Shown here piece by piece: positions 12,505 to 22,084 of a stretch of 24,394 nucleotides of DNA; positions within the stretch are counted from its first letter, which is position 1; each line of letters starts with the position of its first letter. The translations under genes were made by a program, and so were the position numbers. Under the pieces are notes generated by a model that did not search any database, had not been told where the DNA came from, and saw only the letters and a program-made list of their open reading frames with translations. The stretch comes from a virus. The stretch spans positions 1 to 24,394 of IMG/VR virus record IMGVR_UViG_3300025131_008852; one strand, given 5' to 3'.

Positions 12505-14436
12505 ATGTTCGAACTTAAAGATGTCATCTCCAAGGTGGCTGACTCTAAAACCGCTAAGAACACAGAAGAGAAAGTTTGGGACCTGAATCAACGTTTCATT
12601 CAGGGACAGCAAAACATCTCGTATGATAGAAACCTACAATCATATGTGAATAGAAAGGAGGTGACAAATGTCCCTGTTATCAACCAGCTGCTCCCGCTTT
12701 ATCGAACTGTACTGTCACGTCTTGCTGCGTCTTATCCTGGTGTTGTTGTACTTCCGGCATCACCTTCGAAAGAAGATATTACCAAGGCCCAGGCATCAGA
12801 GGCAGCACTAAGATACTACTGGAAATCTGAGGATATCGCATGTGTCATAAATAAGTGCATTGAGTACCTGCTTCTTTTTGGAAATGCAGGGCTGTTAAGC
12901 TATTACGACCCAGATGCTGATAAGGTATGCACCAAACCAATTAGCCCATTTGATATTTTCTATGAATCAGGCCTAGGAAATGTTGAAGACGCTCGTTGGG
13001 TTGCAATTCGTCAATTCTACGATAAGGACGAACTATCTGAGGCATATCCGGAACACAAGGAGATAATTGAGGCTGACACCGAGGGCAAAGGTTCACCCTT
13101 CACACAGCAGAATAACACATACTCCAATTCAGTTGATTACATTCCTCCAGGAAAAGTGGAGGTGTTTGAGGTTTATCTGAAGAATGGCAAGTATGGTTTC
13201 TTGCTGAAGGATGAATTCATTTTTGAAGGTGAGATGCCGAACAAGGTTTGGCCATTCCAGCACTTGAAGTTCACTGATATTCCCAATCGTCTTTGGGGCC
13301 TATCAATGATAACCCCTTTGATTGAAATTCAGAGCTATTACAATAGGGCACGTGGACAGATTCTTCAGAATGTTGAGCTGATGGCAAACCCCAAGTGGCT
13401 GATTCCCAAGAGCTCAGGCGTTGCACCAAACGCAATTACCAAACGCTCAGGAGAGAAAATCTTCTTCAATCCTGCAGGTGGAAAGCCAGAGCAGATTTCA
13501 GCAGCTCCAATCCCGAGTTATGTCATCGACAACATTCGACAGCTTCAGTCTGAAATCATGGATGTTGCCGGAATCCACAGCACCACTTTAGGCAAGAGGG
13601 CCGTGGGTGTCATCTCTGGTAAGGCCATTGAAAAACTATCGGCGAATGATGTTAGTGCTCTCCAGACAACACAGGATAGCATTGAGAGGGGTTGTGGAGC
13701 CATGGCAAAGGCTGTTCTTTCACTCATGAAGGAATACTATAAAAAGCCGAAGATGTATCGCATGCTTGACAACCTTGGAAGGGTAATTTTTCATGAGGTT
13801 CATGATACAAACATCGTCAATGACCCAGAGATTCACATCGAGGCTGGTTCACTTTTCCATGATAAGGCACAGGATAGAGAGACACGAATCATGGCAATGT
13901 TTGAGGCCGGACTTCTTGAAAAGGAAGAGGCACTCAAGGAGTTAACTTACAGAACAGGAAATGCTTTCATCATTGAGCAGCTGGAAGGCAGGGCACATGC
14001 TCGAGATATGCTGGATGCCGTTCGAGCCGGTGCAGCCATCGAGGTCTTCTCAACTGATAATCTGAAATCGTTTGCCGAGGTATTCAATGAATTCTCTAAG
14101 ACACGTGATTTCTATGACTTGGATGAAGAGAGGCAGGATTATGTTCGTGACATCTTGATTGCCGTATCTGCACCACCCGGACCTGAAGGTGATGAGGTTG
14201 CAGAAGCTGCACGAAAGAATATGAAGGTCTTCCCAAGGTCTTCAGCCAAGAGTTTGGACCAAGCTAAGTTGCAGTCTGTTCAACAGCAATCACCGGTTGC
14301 TGCAGTTCAAACGGCGGCTGGAGCAGTTGACCAAATGGGCGAACAAGGATTGTTGAACAAAATGGAAATGGCTGAGAGTCGACAGGCTGACACTAGCGTA
14401 AATGAAGCCATCAAACAACGAGGCGCAGCGAGGTAA
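12505..14436 (+). CDS. Portal protein (643 aa)
   Basis: The dodecameric portal at the capsid vertex, through which DNA passes and to which terminase and tail attach. Support comes from length, late position and characteristic stretches: YVNRKEVTNVPVINQLLPLY near the N-terminus, the wing/stem region around FTDIPNRLWGLSMITPLIEI and QSYYNRARGQILQNVELMAN, and IMDVAGIHSTTLGKRAVGVI (about 350-375), typical of podovirus (P22-like) portals. A Gln/Ala-rich C-terminal tail (about 590-643) would be the barrel/crown region. AGAGGA precedes the ATG. Confidence 0.9.
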   Translation: MFELKDVISKVADSKTAKNTEEKVWDLNQRFIQGQQNISYDRNLQSYVNRKEVTNVPVINQLLPLYRTVLSRLAASYPGVVVLPASPSKEDITKAQASEAALRYYWKSEDIACVINKCIEYLLLFGNAGLLSYYDPDADKVCTKPISPFDIFYESGLGNVEDARWVAIRQFYDKDELSEAYPEHKEIIEADTEGKGSPFTQQNNTYSNSVDYIPPGKVEVFEVYLKNGKYGFLLKDEFIFEGEMPNKVWPFQHLKFTDIPNRLWGLSMITPLIEIQSYYNRARGQILQNVELMANPKWLIPKSSGVAPNAITKRSGEKIFFNPAGGKPEQISAAPIPSYVIDNIRQLQSEIMDVAGIHSTTLGKRAVGVISGKAIEKLSANDVSALQTTQDSIERGCGAMAKAVLSLMKEYYKKPKMYRMLDNLGRVIFHEVHDTNIVNDPEIHIEAGSLFHDKAQDRETRIMAMFEAGLLEKEEALKELTYRTGNAFIIEQLEGRAHARDMLDAVRAGAAIEVFSTDNLKSFAEVFNEFSKTRDFYDLDEERQDYVRDILIAVSAPPGPEGDEVAEAARKNMKVFPRSSAKSLDQAKLQSVQQQSPVAAVQTAAGAVDQMGEQGLLNKMEMAESRQADTSVNEAIKQRGAAR

Positions 14437-14438
14437 AA

Positions 14439-15140
14439 ATGGCACTTAAGTACGTAGAAGATGTTGCGGGATATTTCCGCAAAATAACTGATGAGAGTGA
14501 TACAACTTTTATGTCTGATGCAGATATGCAACAGTTTTTGGAAATTGGAGAGAATGAGTTTATTCAGCATGTTTCTGACATCGACCCAAACTTCTATTTG
14601 GTCTCTCAGAATTACACACTGTCAAATGTCAATCAGTACAGTTTGGCAAATGTTGACCCTATCATGGGTTCACTGGCTGTGCCACCCCTACAACGTCAGG
14701 TTTCACAAATCATTCGAATTGTTCAGCTAGACGATTCAGGCAATGTGTCTCATGTTTTCAATCCGGTGTACTCTTATGAAGCACTTGTCTCACCGGGTGG
14801 TGGATGCCCGGCCAAATATATGCTTCAGAATACAGACCTGAAGTTTAGTGGAAATGTTACTGCTACAATTCGTGTAGAATTCATTCCTCTATCAAATGTT
14901 GATTGGACAAAAACTGACTCCGGTGATAATGAGTACATCTCAGAGCTGATTGCTTTCCATGACTTGATTGCTTTGTTTGCAGCAAAATCATACTTCATGA
15001 TTGATGATGCTAACAACTCTTCAACTATGCGACAAATCAAAGTTCGATTAGGGCATCTTCAGGACTTCACAGAGAGGGGCCGCTTGCGAAATGCAAATCG
15101 TTATGTGGGTGATGAAGATATGTGGCTAGTTAATGGGTAA
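14439..15140 (+). CDS. Head-tail adaptor-like protein (233 aa)
   Basis: It starts two bases after the portal stop, with GAGG upstream. The helical beginning (DVAGYFRKITDESDTTFMSD, ADMQQFLEIGENEFIQH), a beta-rich middle and a helical end (ELIAFHDLIALFAAKSYFMI, RQIKVRLGHLQDFTERGRLR) fit the connector proteins that sit below the portal in podoviruses. Position between portal and nozzle gives most of the support. Confidence 0.7.
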   Translation: MALKYVEDVAGYFRKITDESDTTFMSDADMQQFLEIGENEFIQHVSDIDPNFYLVSQNYTLSNVNQYSLANVDPIMGSLAVPPLQRQVSQIIRIVQLDDSGNVSHVFNPVYSYEALVSPGGGCPAKYMLQNTDLKFSGNVTATIRVEFIPLSNVDWTKTDSGDNEYISELIAFHDLIALFAAKSYFMIDDANNSSTMRQIKVRLGHLQDFTERGRLRNANRYVGDEDMWLVNG

Positions 15141-15150
15141 AGGAGAATAA

Positions 15151-18129
15151 ATGGCTGTCTTCAACAAAAACTCCAAAATGCTCGAGTTACTCAAGAAGGG
15201 TATGACACCCAATAAAGATGACAAAGGCGTAAGTTGGATTCAAAATCTCCAAAGAAACAAGGATAGCTGGGAGGTTCGACCTGGATTCGGAACCCGAGCT
15301 ACGTTGGACACCTGTTTGACGACCGGAAAGGAACAGGTCGACGGACAACCTGTAGGTCTACAGCGGCATCTGGGTTCCTATTTGTTGCGTGATACAGGAT
15401 TTGGACACAAACAGATTATCTCCATTTTTCGCACGCTAGCATATACATCTGATTTTCTTCGAAGTGAGGAAAGTGCAGCCTCAGAGTGGACACGACTAGG
15501 ACAGTATCGTGTTCTATACACTGCATTTGTCTATGACCTTACTACAGACGAAAGGTTTGAGATTCCTTTTGTTCGACATACCAGCCAAGTAAGTTCAGAA
15601 ATTTCTGACCGTCATGCCAACTATGAAACGTCTCGTGGCACAAAGTATGAGAGGGATTATCAGGTATGGATTAACGCAGGTCAAAATGAGGCAAGCACTG
15701 GAAGTGAATTCAATACTGATGAAAAAGAGTTTTTCTGGTTCACTGAGCAAAAGGATAATGCTGGACGAGTTTATGTGTTCTTCGGAAATGCCCGGGCTGG
15801 TGCTTGGTTCTATACACCAATTGACCCCCGATATTCTGAGAAGAGTTGGCGACAACGAAGAATGGCAGTAAATGGAATCTACACCCAGGATTTCAAAGAC
15901 CCATACGGTGAAGTTTCATGTATCCAACCACTGGTTGTTCGAGATGGAATCTTTACAGATGATGGAATAACCTACACAACCAATGATGAGTTTGGATTGC
16001 CACAGGCCGCTTGCGCGCTAGGCAGACGAATGGTCTATGCTGTTGGAAATGTTTTGTATTTCTCAGACCCTGAGGATTTCAACGCAATTATGGATGGCAA
16101 TATTCAAGGTTTCAAGTCTAACATTGTGGCCGTGGCCGCAACACTTGGTAACTTGCTTGTTTGGACTGAGGATGGAAAAACCCATTACTACAACCCAGCA
16201 CAAGGTGACCTAATCTCAGGTGGTCGAACTGTAACAATCTCAGATGATGTGGGTATCCTAAATCCAAACTCATGGGTCAACGTAAATGGCGCAATTATTT
16301 GGGTGGATAAGAACGGCATCTATCGAAACTACGGAAACACCACAGTTCAGCGAATCTCAGATAATCTCGAGCTATTCTTCCAACGAGGAATCAGCAATGG
16401 TTTGATGAACTATTACACTTACAACGGTGCATCACAAGGAACTGACCCGCAGCCACATACATTCTATGAGTGGAATAGAACATCTCAGGTTGGTGTCAAC
16501 CTATCATATCAACCAACTGACGAGCAAATCTTCATCAACATTCCATTCTTGAATATTTCGTTTGTGATTGAAGATGGTGGTTTCCATGTTTGGAATTATG
16601 AATCGATTGTGTCGATGATTGATTCCGGAAGTTTTAGTATTCCGGACGTAGCAGCGGTTCAAAATATGCCACAACCATGGGTTCTTGGTGATACAAACAG
16701 TGTTTTCATGGTGACAGATGTTACAACCACAGCAATAACAGATGAAACGATATATGATGAAAATGCAACAGATTTCAATACTGCTGAGGGGTCATTCTCA
16801 ATTTTAGAATTGGGCCGCGGCGGTGGTATCGATGCATCAATTTCATCATATATTGAAGATAGACGAACAATCAACGGTGAATGGTTTGACAATGGAATAA
16901 GCCAGGATATCACGTCAAACCTTCGTGATAGAGGCTTCTACTTTATCAACAAACCTATCAAGATTCCTGACGGATATAATTTCACATGGGCAGGAGCTTC
17001 TGTTGATTCGTCGTCAGAACTTGGTCCGATTTGGATTCCTATTGAGCTGGTTCCGGTTCGGTCTCAGATTGGGGTTTATCCGGAAACGCTGAAAAATATT
17101 GAAAAAATCTCCATGGAATTCAAGTTTGATAACACATCCTGGGCACCATATATCAACGCAAACGCTACTGAATCCTATGAGCCAGTTTTTGATTTGCCAC
17201 CTGAGAGGTTGGGTGCAAAAGGCGCATACTTTGTAGGTTCTGCAAATGAAACACTTAGTAAGGGTGTTAGGGTTTATGACTCAGGTGGCGCAACACCTTC
17301 AGCCACCGGTGATACAATTCGAATCGATTTGAATGCCGCTAGCGGGTCTCATGTAATAACCCCGAAGTTTGGTTTGATTCCACGATATAGAAACCCAATT
17401 CTAATGATGGCTTTCTACAAAAAAGCATCTGCAAATAATGATTCTTATGCACCAGCATTTGAAAATATCCTTTGCACGATGTCCGGGAGTCACATAGCAC
17501 AAGCACCGCTGAGAGTTTGGAATGACCAAGCACGCGGCCTGGAAATTGTGCAAAATACAAATACAGCACAATCAGTTGATTGGATGTACACAGCCAAAGA
17601 AATCTCCAGTGATGACACCGGATTCATGATGAAGGCAAGAGGCATTAATATTGATGTCGAATCATCTTCAAATGCAACACTTCAGTCTGATAATCCTGGA
17701 CAAGGTGACCTTCCAGGAGAATGGCCGATTCGAGTCTTCAATGTTTTGACTTCCACAAACTATAAGCACTATGCTGCTCAGCTGTTGGATTTCACATCTG
17801 ACCCAGCTGCCTTGATTCGTGTGGCTAAAGATGCTGTTCGAAACAGGATGGGAACATCAGCAGTTCAGTTTGCTGCAAAGTTCTCAACAATTGGGGGAAA
17901 GCTTAGCACAACAAAACCAAAGTGGGGTGACCATGATGTCAGCACTGAAGGAAACCTATTGATTGGTGACCCTGAGTACGACAATATCAAAACCTCTGTA
18001 GGTGTCAAGGGTGACAGAATCATTGTTCAAATGTTCGGCCATATTCTTTCTCCTGCTGAAAAGCTAAGAGTTGGAATGGCAAAACTCTTTACTCGAATTA
18101 TGCCCGGGCTACGAAGGCGAGGTCGATAA
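15151..18129 (+). CDS. Tail nozzle-like protein (992 aa)
   Basis: The largest gene in the window. Residues about 280-420 contain beta-propeller-like stretches (GRRMVYAVGNVLYFSDPEDF, NLLVWTEDGKTHYY, GAIIWVDKNGIYRNYGNT) like those in P22 gp10/T7 gp12-type nozzle proteins that close the tail tube and hold packaged DNA. The second half is beta-rich and may carry extra domains for fibre attachment or receptor contact. AAGGAG precedes the start. It follows the adaptor, as expected for a short tail. The assignment rests on fold-like patterns and order; this protein is longer than the classical nozzles. Confidence 0.75.
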   Translation: MAVFNKNSKMLELLKKGMTPNKDDKGVSWIQNLQRNKDSWEVRPGFGTRATLDTCLTTGKEQVDGQPVGLQRHLGSYLLRDTGFGHKQIISIFRTLAYTSDFLRSEESAASEWTRLGQYRVLYTAFVYDLTTDERFEIPFVRHTSQVSSEISDRHANYETSRGTKYERDYQVWINAGQNEASTGSEFNTDEKEFFWFTEQKDNAGRVYVFFGNARAGAWFYTPIDPRYSEKSWRQRRMAVNGIYTQDFKDPYGEVSCIQPLVVRDGIFTDDGITYTTNDEFGLPQAACALGRRMVYAVGNVLYFSDPEDFNAIMDGNIQGFKSNIVAVAATLGNLLVWTEDGKTHYYNPAQGDLISGGRTVTISDDVGILNPNSWVNVNGAIIWVDKNGIYRNYGNTTVQRISDNLELFFQRGISNGLMNYYTYNGASQGTDPQPHTFYEWNRTSQVGVNLSYQPTDEQIFINIPFLNISFVIEDGGFHVWNYESIVSMIDSGSFSIPDVAAVQNMPQPWVLGDTNSVFMVTDVTTTAITDETIYDENATDFNTAEGSFSILELGRGGGIDASISSYIEDRRTINGEWFDNGISQDITSNLRDRGFYFINKPIKIPDGYNFTWAGASVDSSSELGPIWIPIELVPVRSQIGVYPETLKNIEKISMEFKFDNTSWAPYINANATESYEPVFDLPPERLGAKGAYFVGSANETLSKGVRVYDSGGATPSATGDTIRIDLNAASGSHVITPKFGLIPRYRNPILMMAFYKKASANNDSYAPAFENILCTMSGSHIAQAPLRVWNDQARGLEIVQNTNTAQSVDWMYTAKEISSDDTGFMMKARGINIDVESSSNATLQSDNPGQGDLPGEWPIRVFNVLTSTNYKHYAAQLLDFTSDPAALIRVAKDAVRNRMGTSAVQFAAKFSTIGGKLSTTKPKWGDHDVSTEGNLLIGDPEYDNIKTSVGVKGDRIIVQMFGHILSPAEKLRVGMAKLFTRIMPGLRRRGR

Positions 18130-18645
18130 ATGACTAAACATGTCCGAGAACTGCCTGTTGTTAAGCAGACCAATCCTAAGGAGCAGTATCAGCAAGAAGT
18201 CCGACAAGAGGCATTTCGAACCCTGGATGCTCTGGGCTTGACGACAAACAAAAGCGTTGTTAAGAAAACGGATACACTTCACTTTTTGGCAGCACAGAAG
18301 TTTCCTTTGGGAGCTTTTTCCGGTGATGATATTAGAATCAACTCAACCGGCGGTTCAGAGATAACGGCCAAGACAGACTTTTCCAGTGGTAATCATGTGG
18401 TTTCAAATGTGGATTTCACAAAGGGCATCACACTTCAGGATAATGCAATTGTGGCCTTTAACGGATGTCGGATTCAGGATGTTGTTACAGTTGCTGATGG
18501 AGGAAAAGCTGTTTTTGCTGGCTGCGTTTTTGAAGACGATGGATACGTAAACAATGCCGGACCTGCTGCAAATGTGGGTATTGTTGGATGCATAAAAACA
18601 TCATCAACACTTCACGTCAACGCAACAGACATTTTTTCGGTGTAG
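18130..18645 (+). CDS. Small beta-helix-like tail protein (171 aa)
   Basis: The ATG follows the previous stop with no gap (TAA-ATG), with GAGG inside the preceding gene. After a helical N-terminus (residues 1-45) come short repeated strands, such as DNAIVAFNGCRIQDVVTVAD and GGKAVFAGCVFEDDGYVNNA, typical of a right-handed parallel beta-helix. It may be a short spike, a fibre connector or a tail-plug protein. There are not enough coils for a full tailspike. Confidence 0.78.
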   Translation: MTKHVRELPVVKQTNPKEQYQQEVRQEAFRTLDALGLTTNKSVVKKTDTLHFLAAQKFPLGAFSGDDIRINSTGGSEITAKTDFSSGNHVVSNVDFTKGITLQDNAIVAFNGCRIQDVVTVADGGKAVFAGCVFEDDGYVNNAGPAANVGIVGCIKTSSTLHVNATDIFSV

Positions 18646-18652
18646 GAGAAAC

Positions 18653-19540
18653 ATGAGCACTCGCAAGATTTCAAAACAGCAATTCGAAGATGGCGTGTTG
18701 ATAGACACTTCTGGAATTTCCAGGTTTGTTGATGATGCTGTTAATCATTTCAATTTCATCCCACCCGGCACAGACAAATCTAGCTGGATTCAACAGCAAG
18801 CTGTTTTTGGTTACACTGAGCGTCGATTCGATTGGTTGGTGGGCGCAGACAATGATACTGTTTTTCGTGAGCCGCCGTTCATGCAAGCCGTCAACAACAA
18901 TGTGGCAAACCCAACTGATGGCATTCGAATGAAAGGTGTCAACTCTAAATCAGCTGCCATAAATGTTCAGGCAGGTTCTGGCGGAAAGTATTGTCGAAAT
19001 GGTTTCATTTGGCAGTCATCGTTCTGGGCTGACAGACCTTTGGTTGTGACTGATATGGACCTGTTCTTGCAGGTCGATTCTAATTATATTTCCGGAACAG
19101 ATGCGCCATACAACAAAGACTGGACATGGTCAACAACCGGACCGGTCGACACAATTACTAGTGGTTCTTTTGTGGAAGATGTTGTATTGCAGCTTGAGGT
19201 TGATTCACCCATGAATGCTTCTCAGGTTGATACAAGCAATGTTGAATTGCATAAGTCAGAATTCTATCTTGATGGTCAGCTGGCGATGTATGATGCATCA
19301 TGGTCATCTGATATGCTGCCTAGCATGGGAAATCAGGCTTACGGTGTTTGCATAACAGCACGTGATATCAATGTTCCTATTGCTGCGAAGTCACGCGTCA
19401 GAGTAAACATTTTCATACCGGATTGGGATACATCATCAACAGTAGATGTTGGAGATGTCAGGTGGATGACTCAACCATACGCGCCTTGGCGCCAGCAGGG
19501 TTATAATCTCACATTGACGTGGCTCGAAAGGAAAACTTAA
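18653..19540 (+). CDS. Probable tail/fibre protein (295 aa)
   Basis: It begins MSTRKISKQQFEDGVLIDTS with a short helical N-terminus suited to attachment, then a long beta-rich body with many Asp, Ser, Trp and Thr. TAGGAG precedes the ATG. The next gene starts with a similar K-I-S-K sequence, so both may dock on the same tail site. Family not recognised. Confidence 0.8.
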   Translation: MSTRKISKQQFEDGVLIDTSGISRFVDDAVNHFNFIPPGTDKSSWIQQQAVFGYTERRFDWLVGADNDTVFREPPFMQAVNNNVANPTDGIRMKGVNSKSAAINVQAGSGGKYCRNGFIWQSSFWADRPLVVTDMDLFLQVDSNYISGTDAPYNKDWTWSTTGPVDTITSGSFVEDVVLQLEVDSPMNASQVDTSNVELHKSEFYLDGQLAMYDASWSSDMLPSMGNQAYGVCITARDINVPIAAKSRVRVNIFIPDWDTSSTVDVGDVRWMTQPYAPWRQQGYNLTLTWLERKT

Positions 19541-19542
19541 TT

Positions 19543-21348
19543 ATGACTAAAATTTCGAAGGTCAATCTAACACGCGGTACGAAACTTTCCAAGCAGCACT
19601 GGAATACACCTATGCTTGAAATCGAGCAGATGTTGGTAAGTGGAACAGTTCAGGCTGAAAACCTGGAACGAAACAATGCTAACTTTAGCATGACATTCAA
19701 TATTCCCAGGCTTCCTGCCTATGCATTCTCTGAGCAAGACCCAGATTTTGACCGGTCGCAACTGGTTATTCCGTTCGTTCTACCGCCTTTGCAAGACCAC
19801 TGGACAAAAACGGTTGTTGGTTCTGACACACCAATGTCTGTTTTGAAGTCAATGTCTGTTTCGTTGGATTTGGGAATGGGTCCAAATGCGGCATTCGATA
19901 CCTGGGATGGAACTGCAACGCCAGATGATTCAGAGTTTGAGTCCGAACGGGCATTCACCTATGACATGGATATCGAAATTCGTTCCAAAGACCAGAGCTA
20001 TGTTTATGGCGACTCAGCAGATGTTGTCTATAACGTTCCCAAGGAATCGATTTATAGCGGAAGTATTCCTGGTATGGCCTTTTTCAATGGTATGGCCCAG
20101 CAATTCAATCCCGTTTTTATTACAGATATTAATGAGGCAATTGACCCACTGAAGACGTACACACTAAATATCAACTTCCCAAACCTATGGGAAGGATGGG
20201 TAAACGATGTTGATGCAACAGAGCGCGCTGCAATATCATCTCTAACAATGAAGCTTAACTTTGAGGGCGCAATCCAAGAAAGGGATGTGTATGTCTCAGG
20301 TTCTTATGGAATCCAAAACATTCCCACTTCAATGTCAGGTACAAAATCCGGACAGTCAATCACCTTTGATTCTGTAACATCGGGTTCCAACATCACAGCT
20401 CGAGCAGGTACTGCAGCCAATGGTCGCCTACAAAGAAATGCAGAAATCCTTGATGTGAATGCGAGTAAAGGTCTGGCTGCTGGCCGCGATATTCGAGGTG
20501 TCCAGCCGGCTGAGGAACCCATTGAAGCTGATACAGGATATTTCGTTCTTGCTGTTCCAATGTTTGGCGGATGGAATGATATTCGAGCATCTGACATCAA
20601 TGAGATTGGTCTCCCTTATGGTCCGCAACAAACCTCAGGCACTCTTGACCCATGGTCCGGCAACATTCAGGACAGGAGAATCATTCCAATTTCTCAGCCT
20701 TTCACAATTCACCGAGTGATTGCTGTTCATAGTTACTATTCTCATGCCCACACAGATGGTTCAAGTTATCCTAACTTTGATGGCGATGGCAGGGATGGAG
20801 GCACGTGGGGAGCTGGACATGTTCCATCAAACGCTAGTTTCACCTCAGCTATTGGTGTAGGAATCAGTACAGGACTTCGAGCTGATGCCAAGGAATACGA
20901 ACAGGTTGCTTATGCCACAATGACACCAGGCGACAAGACAGACTATCTCGTTGACAGGGTCAAGAGCGGAAAGTTTGCTCCGGGTTGGGGCGGCGGAACT
21001 TGGACAAACAATAATTACGACTTTGAAATCTTTGAGATTCCTTTGGTGGAGAATGTTGTTTCCGGAGAGAACACTCGTGGTTACTACAATCAAGGCTTCC
21101 CATATTACGTTGGCAAGTCAGGTCTTGGAACCTATGAGAGACAACCTGTTGGCACTGTTGCCGGCGGAACCAGAGAACCAAATACAGAGGGCGGCGAGCT
21201 TGTGATGGAAGTAAGGTGGATAATATCAGATGCTGGCGGTTTGAACGTTGGTGCTGGTGCCCACACAAATAACACGTGTTTTGTAGGGATGGGTGGAAAT
21301 TGGGTTTACATCTACGGAAAGATGTCGACGTCCACGACGCATATATAG
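19543..21348 (+). CDS. Probable receptor-binding or tail protein (601 aa)
   Basis: The ATG at 19543 follows AAAGGA by 10 nt; an in-frame ATG at 19519 would overlap the previous gene by 22 nt and is less likely. The N-terminus (MTKISKVNLTRGTKLSKQHW) is helical. The rest is beta-rich, with a Gly/Asp segment SYPNFDGDGRDGGTWGAGH (about 413-432) that could bind calcium, and a Gly-rich C-terminus ending in strands (GNWVYIYGKMSTSTTHI). Large size and position after the nozzle fit a fibre or spike that meets the host surface. The sequence does not show a polysaccharide-degrading site. Confidence 0.8.
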   Translation: MTKISKVNLTRGTKLSKQHWNTPMLEIEQMLVSGTVQAENLERNNANFSMTFNIPRLPAYAFSEQDPDFDRSQLVIPFVLPPLQDHWTKTVVGSDTPMSVLKSMSVSLDLGMGPNAAFDTWDGTATPDDSEFESERAFTYDMDIEIRSKDQSYVYGDSADVVYNVPKESIYSGSIPGMAFFNGMAQQFNPVFITDINEAIDPLKTYTLNINFPNLWEGWVNDVDATERAAISSLTMKLNFEGAIQERDVYVSGSYGIQNIPTSMSGTKSGQSITFDSVTSGSNITARAGTAANGRLQRNAEILDVNASKGLAAGRDIRGVQPAEEPIEADTGYFVLAVPMFGGWNDIRASDINEIGLPYGPQQTSGTLDPWSGNIQDRRIIPISQPFTIHRVIAVHSYYSHAHTDGSSYPNFDGDGRDGGTWGAGHVPSNASFTSAIGVGISTGLRADAKEYEQVAYATMTPGDKTDYLVDRVKSGKFAPGWGGGTWTNNNYDFEIFEIPLVENVVSGENTRGYYNQGFPYYVGKSGLGTYERQPVGTVAGGTREPNTEGGELVMEVRWIISDAGGLNVGAGAHTNNTCFVGMGGNWVYIYGKMSTSTTHI

Positions 21349-21349
21349 T

Positions 21350-21362
21350 CCAGTATCAGTAG
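21350..21362 (+). promoter_or_regulatory. Late-type motif CCAGTATCAGTAG
   Basis: CCAGTATC is exact. It starts two bases after the stop of the 601-aa gene and 17 nt before the ATG at 21379, and so separates the tail genes from the last gene group. Confidence 0.45.
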
Positions 21363-21378
21363 GAAGAGGTAAAACAAA

Positions 21379-22074
21379 ATGGCAGATAACGTAGGAAACA
21401 CAGTTGACACCGATGACACCGAAGGCATCTCTGGGAAGTATACCGCTGGAACAGGAAAACAAGTCACAATGAATGGCGTTGTATACAGAGTTCCAGTGGA
21501 CTTTGATGAAAGCATTTTTCAAGGCGAGCTAGATATTGAAGAGCAGCTTGTAGAAGGTCTTAAAGGTGAAGTAACTGCTGCACAAGAAGGTATCCAAGAG
21601 ATTGGAAAGCAAGAAGAAGCTGCGGTCAAAGGTTTACGACGTGGTGCTGCCACAGCACTGGCAACCCAGCGAGGCCTAATCGAGGGTGGTAAAGGTCTTT
21701 CAATGGCTCGAGGAACAGCTGCACAGGCAGCGGATAAGGAAGCTGAATTCAGGGCTGGCTTTGCGAAACAAATGTCAGCAGCAAAACAAAAAGCTGCGGC
21801 AGCTAAAACACAGGCGTTGGCAGAAGAGGGCAAACTATTGTCAGCCAAGAAGGCACGTGCAGGTGAGACAGCGGCAGCACACGCAGATGTCAAGGCAATC
21901 GTTACACAACATGAGGGAACTGTATACACCTCAGATTATGATTGGCGACAAATGGAAGATGCATTCAATGCTAAGGCAAACTCAGCAACAAATCCTGCAG
22001 TTGCAGCAATCTATCGGACGGCAGCCCAAGGCGCCAAAAATCAAACGCTGGATAGTGGTTCGTTGTTTGGATAA
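21379..22074 (+). CDS. Ala/Lys-rich probable internal virion protein (231 aa)
   Basis: GGAAGAGG precedes the ATG. After a polar N-terminus with VYRVPVDFDESIFQGELDIE comes a long Ala/Lys/Glu/Gln helical region (about 55-170), including AAQAADKEAEFRAGFAKQMS, likely a coiled coil. The C-terminus is helical and Asn/Ala-rich. This pattern resembles ejection or internal proteins of podoviruses that leave the head with the DNA, but no known family is recognised. Confidence 0.8.
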   Translation: MADNVGNTVDTDDTEGISGKYTAGTGKQVTMNGVVYRVPVDFDESIFQGELDIEEQLVEGLKGEVTAAQEGIQEIGKQEEAAVKGLRRGAATALATQRGLIEGGKGLSMARGTAAQAADKEAEFRAGFAKQMSAAKQKAAAAKTQALAEEGKLLSAKKARAGETAAAHADVKAIVTQHEGTVYTSDYDWRQMEDAFNAKANSATNPAVAAIYRTAAQGAKNQTLDSGSLFG

Positions 22075-22084
22075 GGGGAAAACA

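Noticed and set aside
21686-22084. Long N-terminal extension of the 682-aa protein
   Set aside because: It overlaps the 231-aa gene in another frame and is very Gln/Arg-rich; GGGG and a fresh ATG at 22085 mark the real start.
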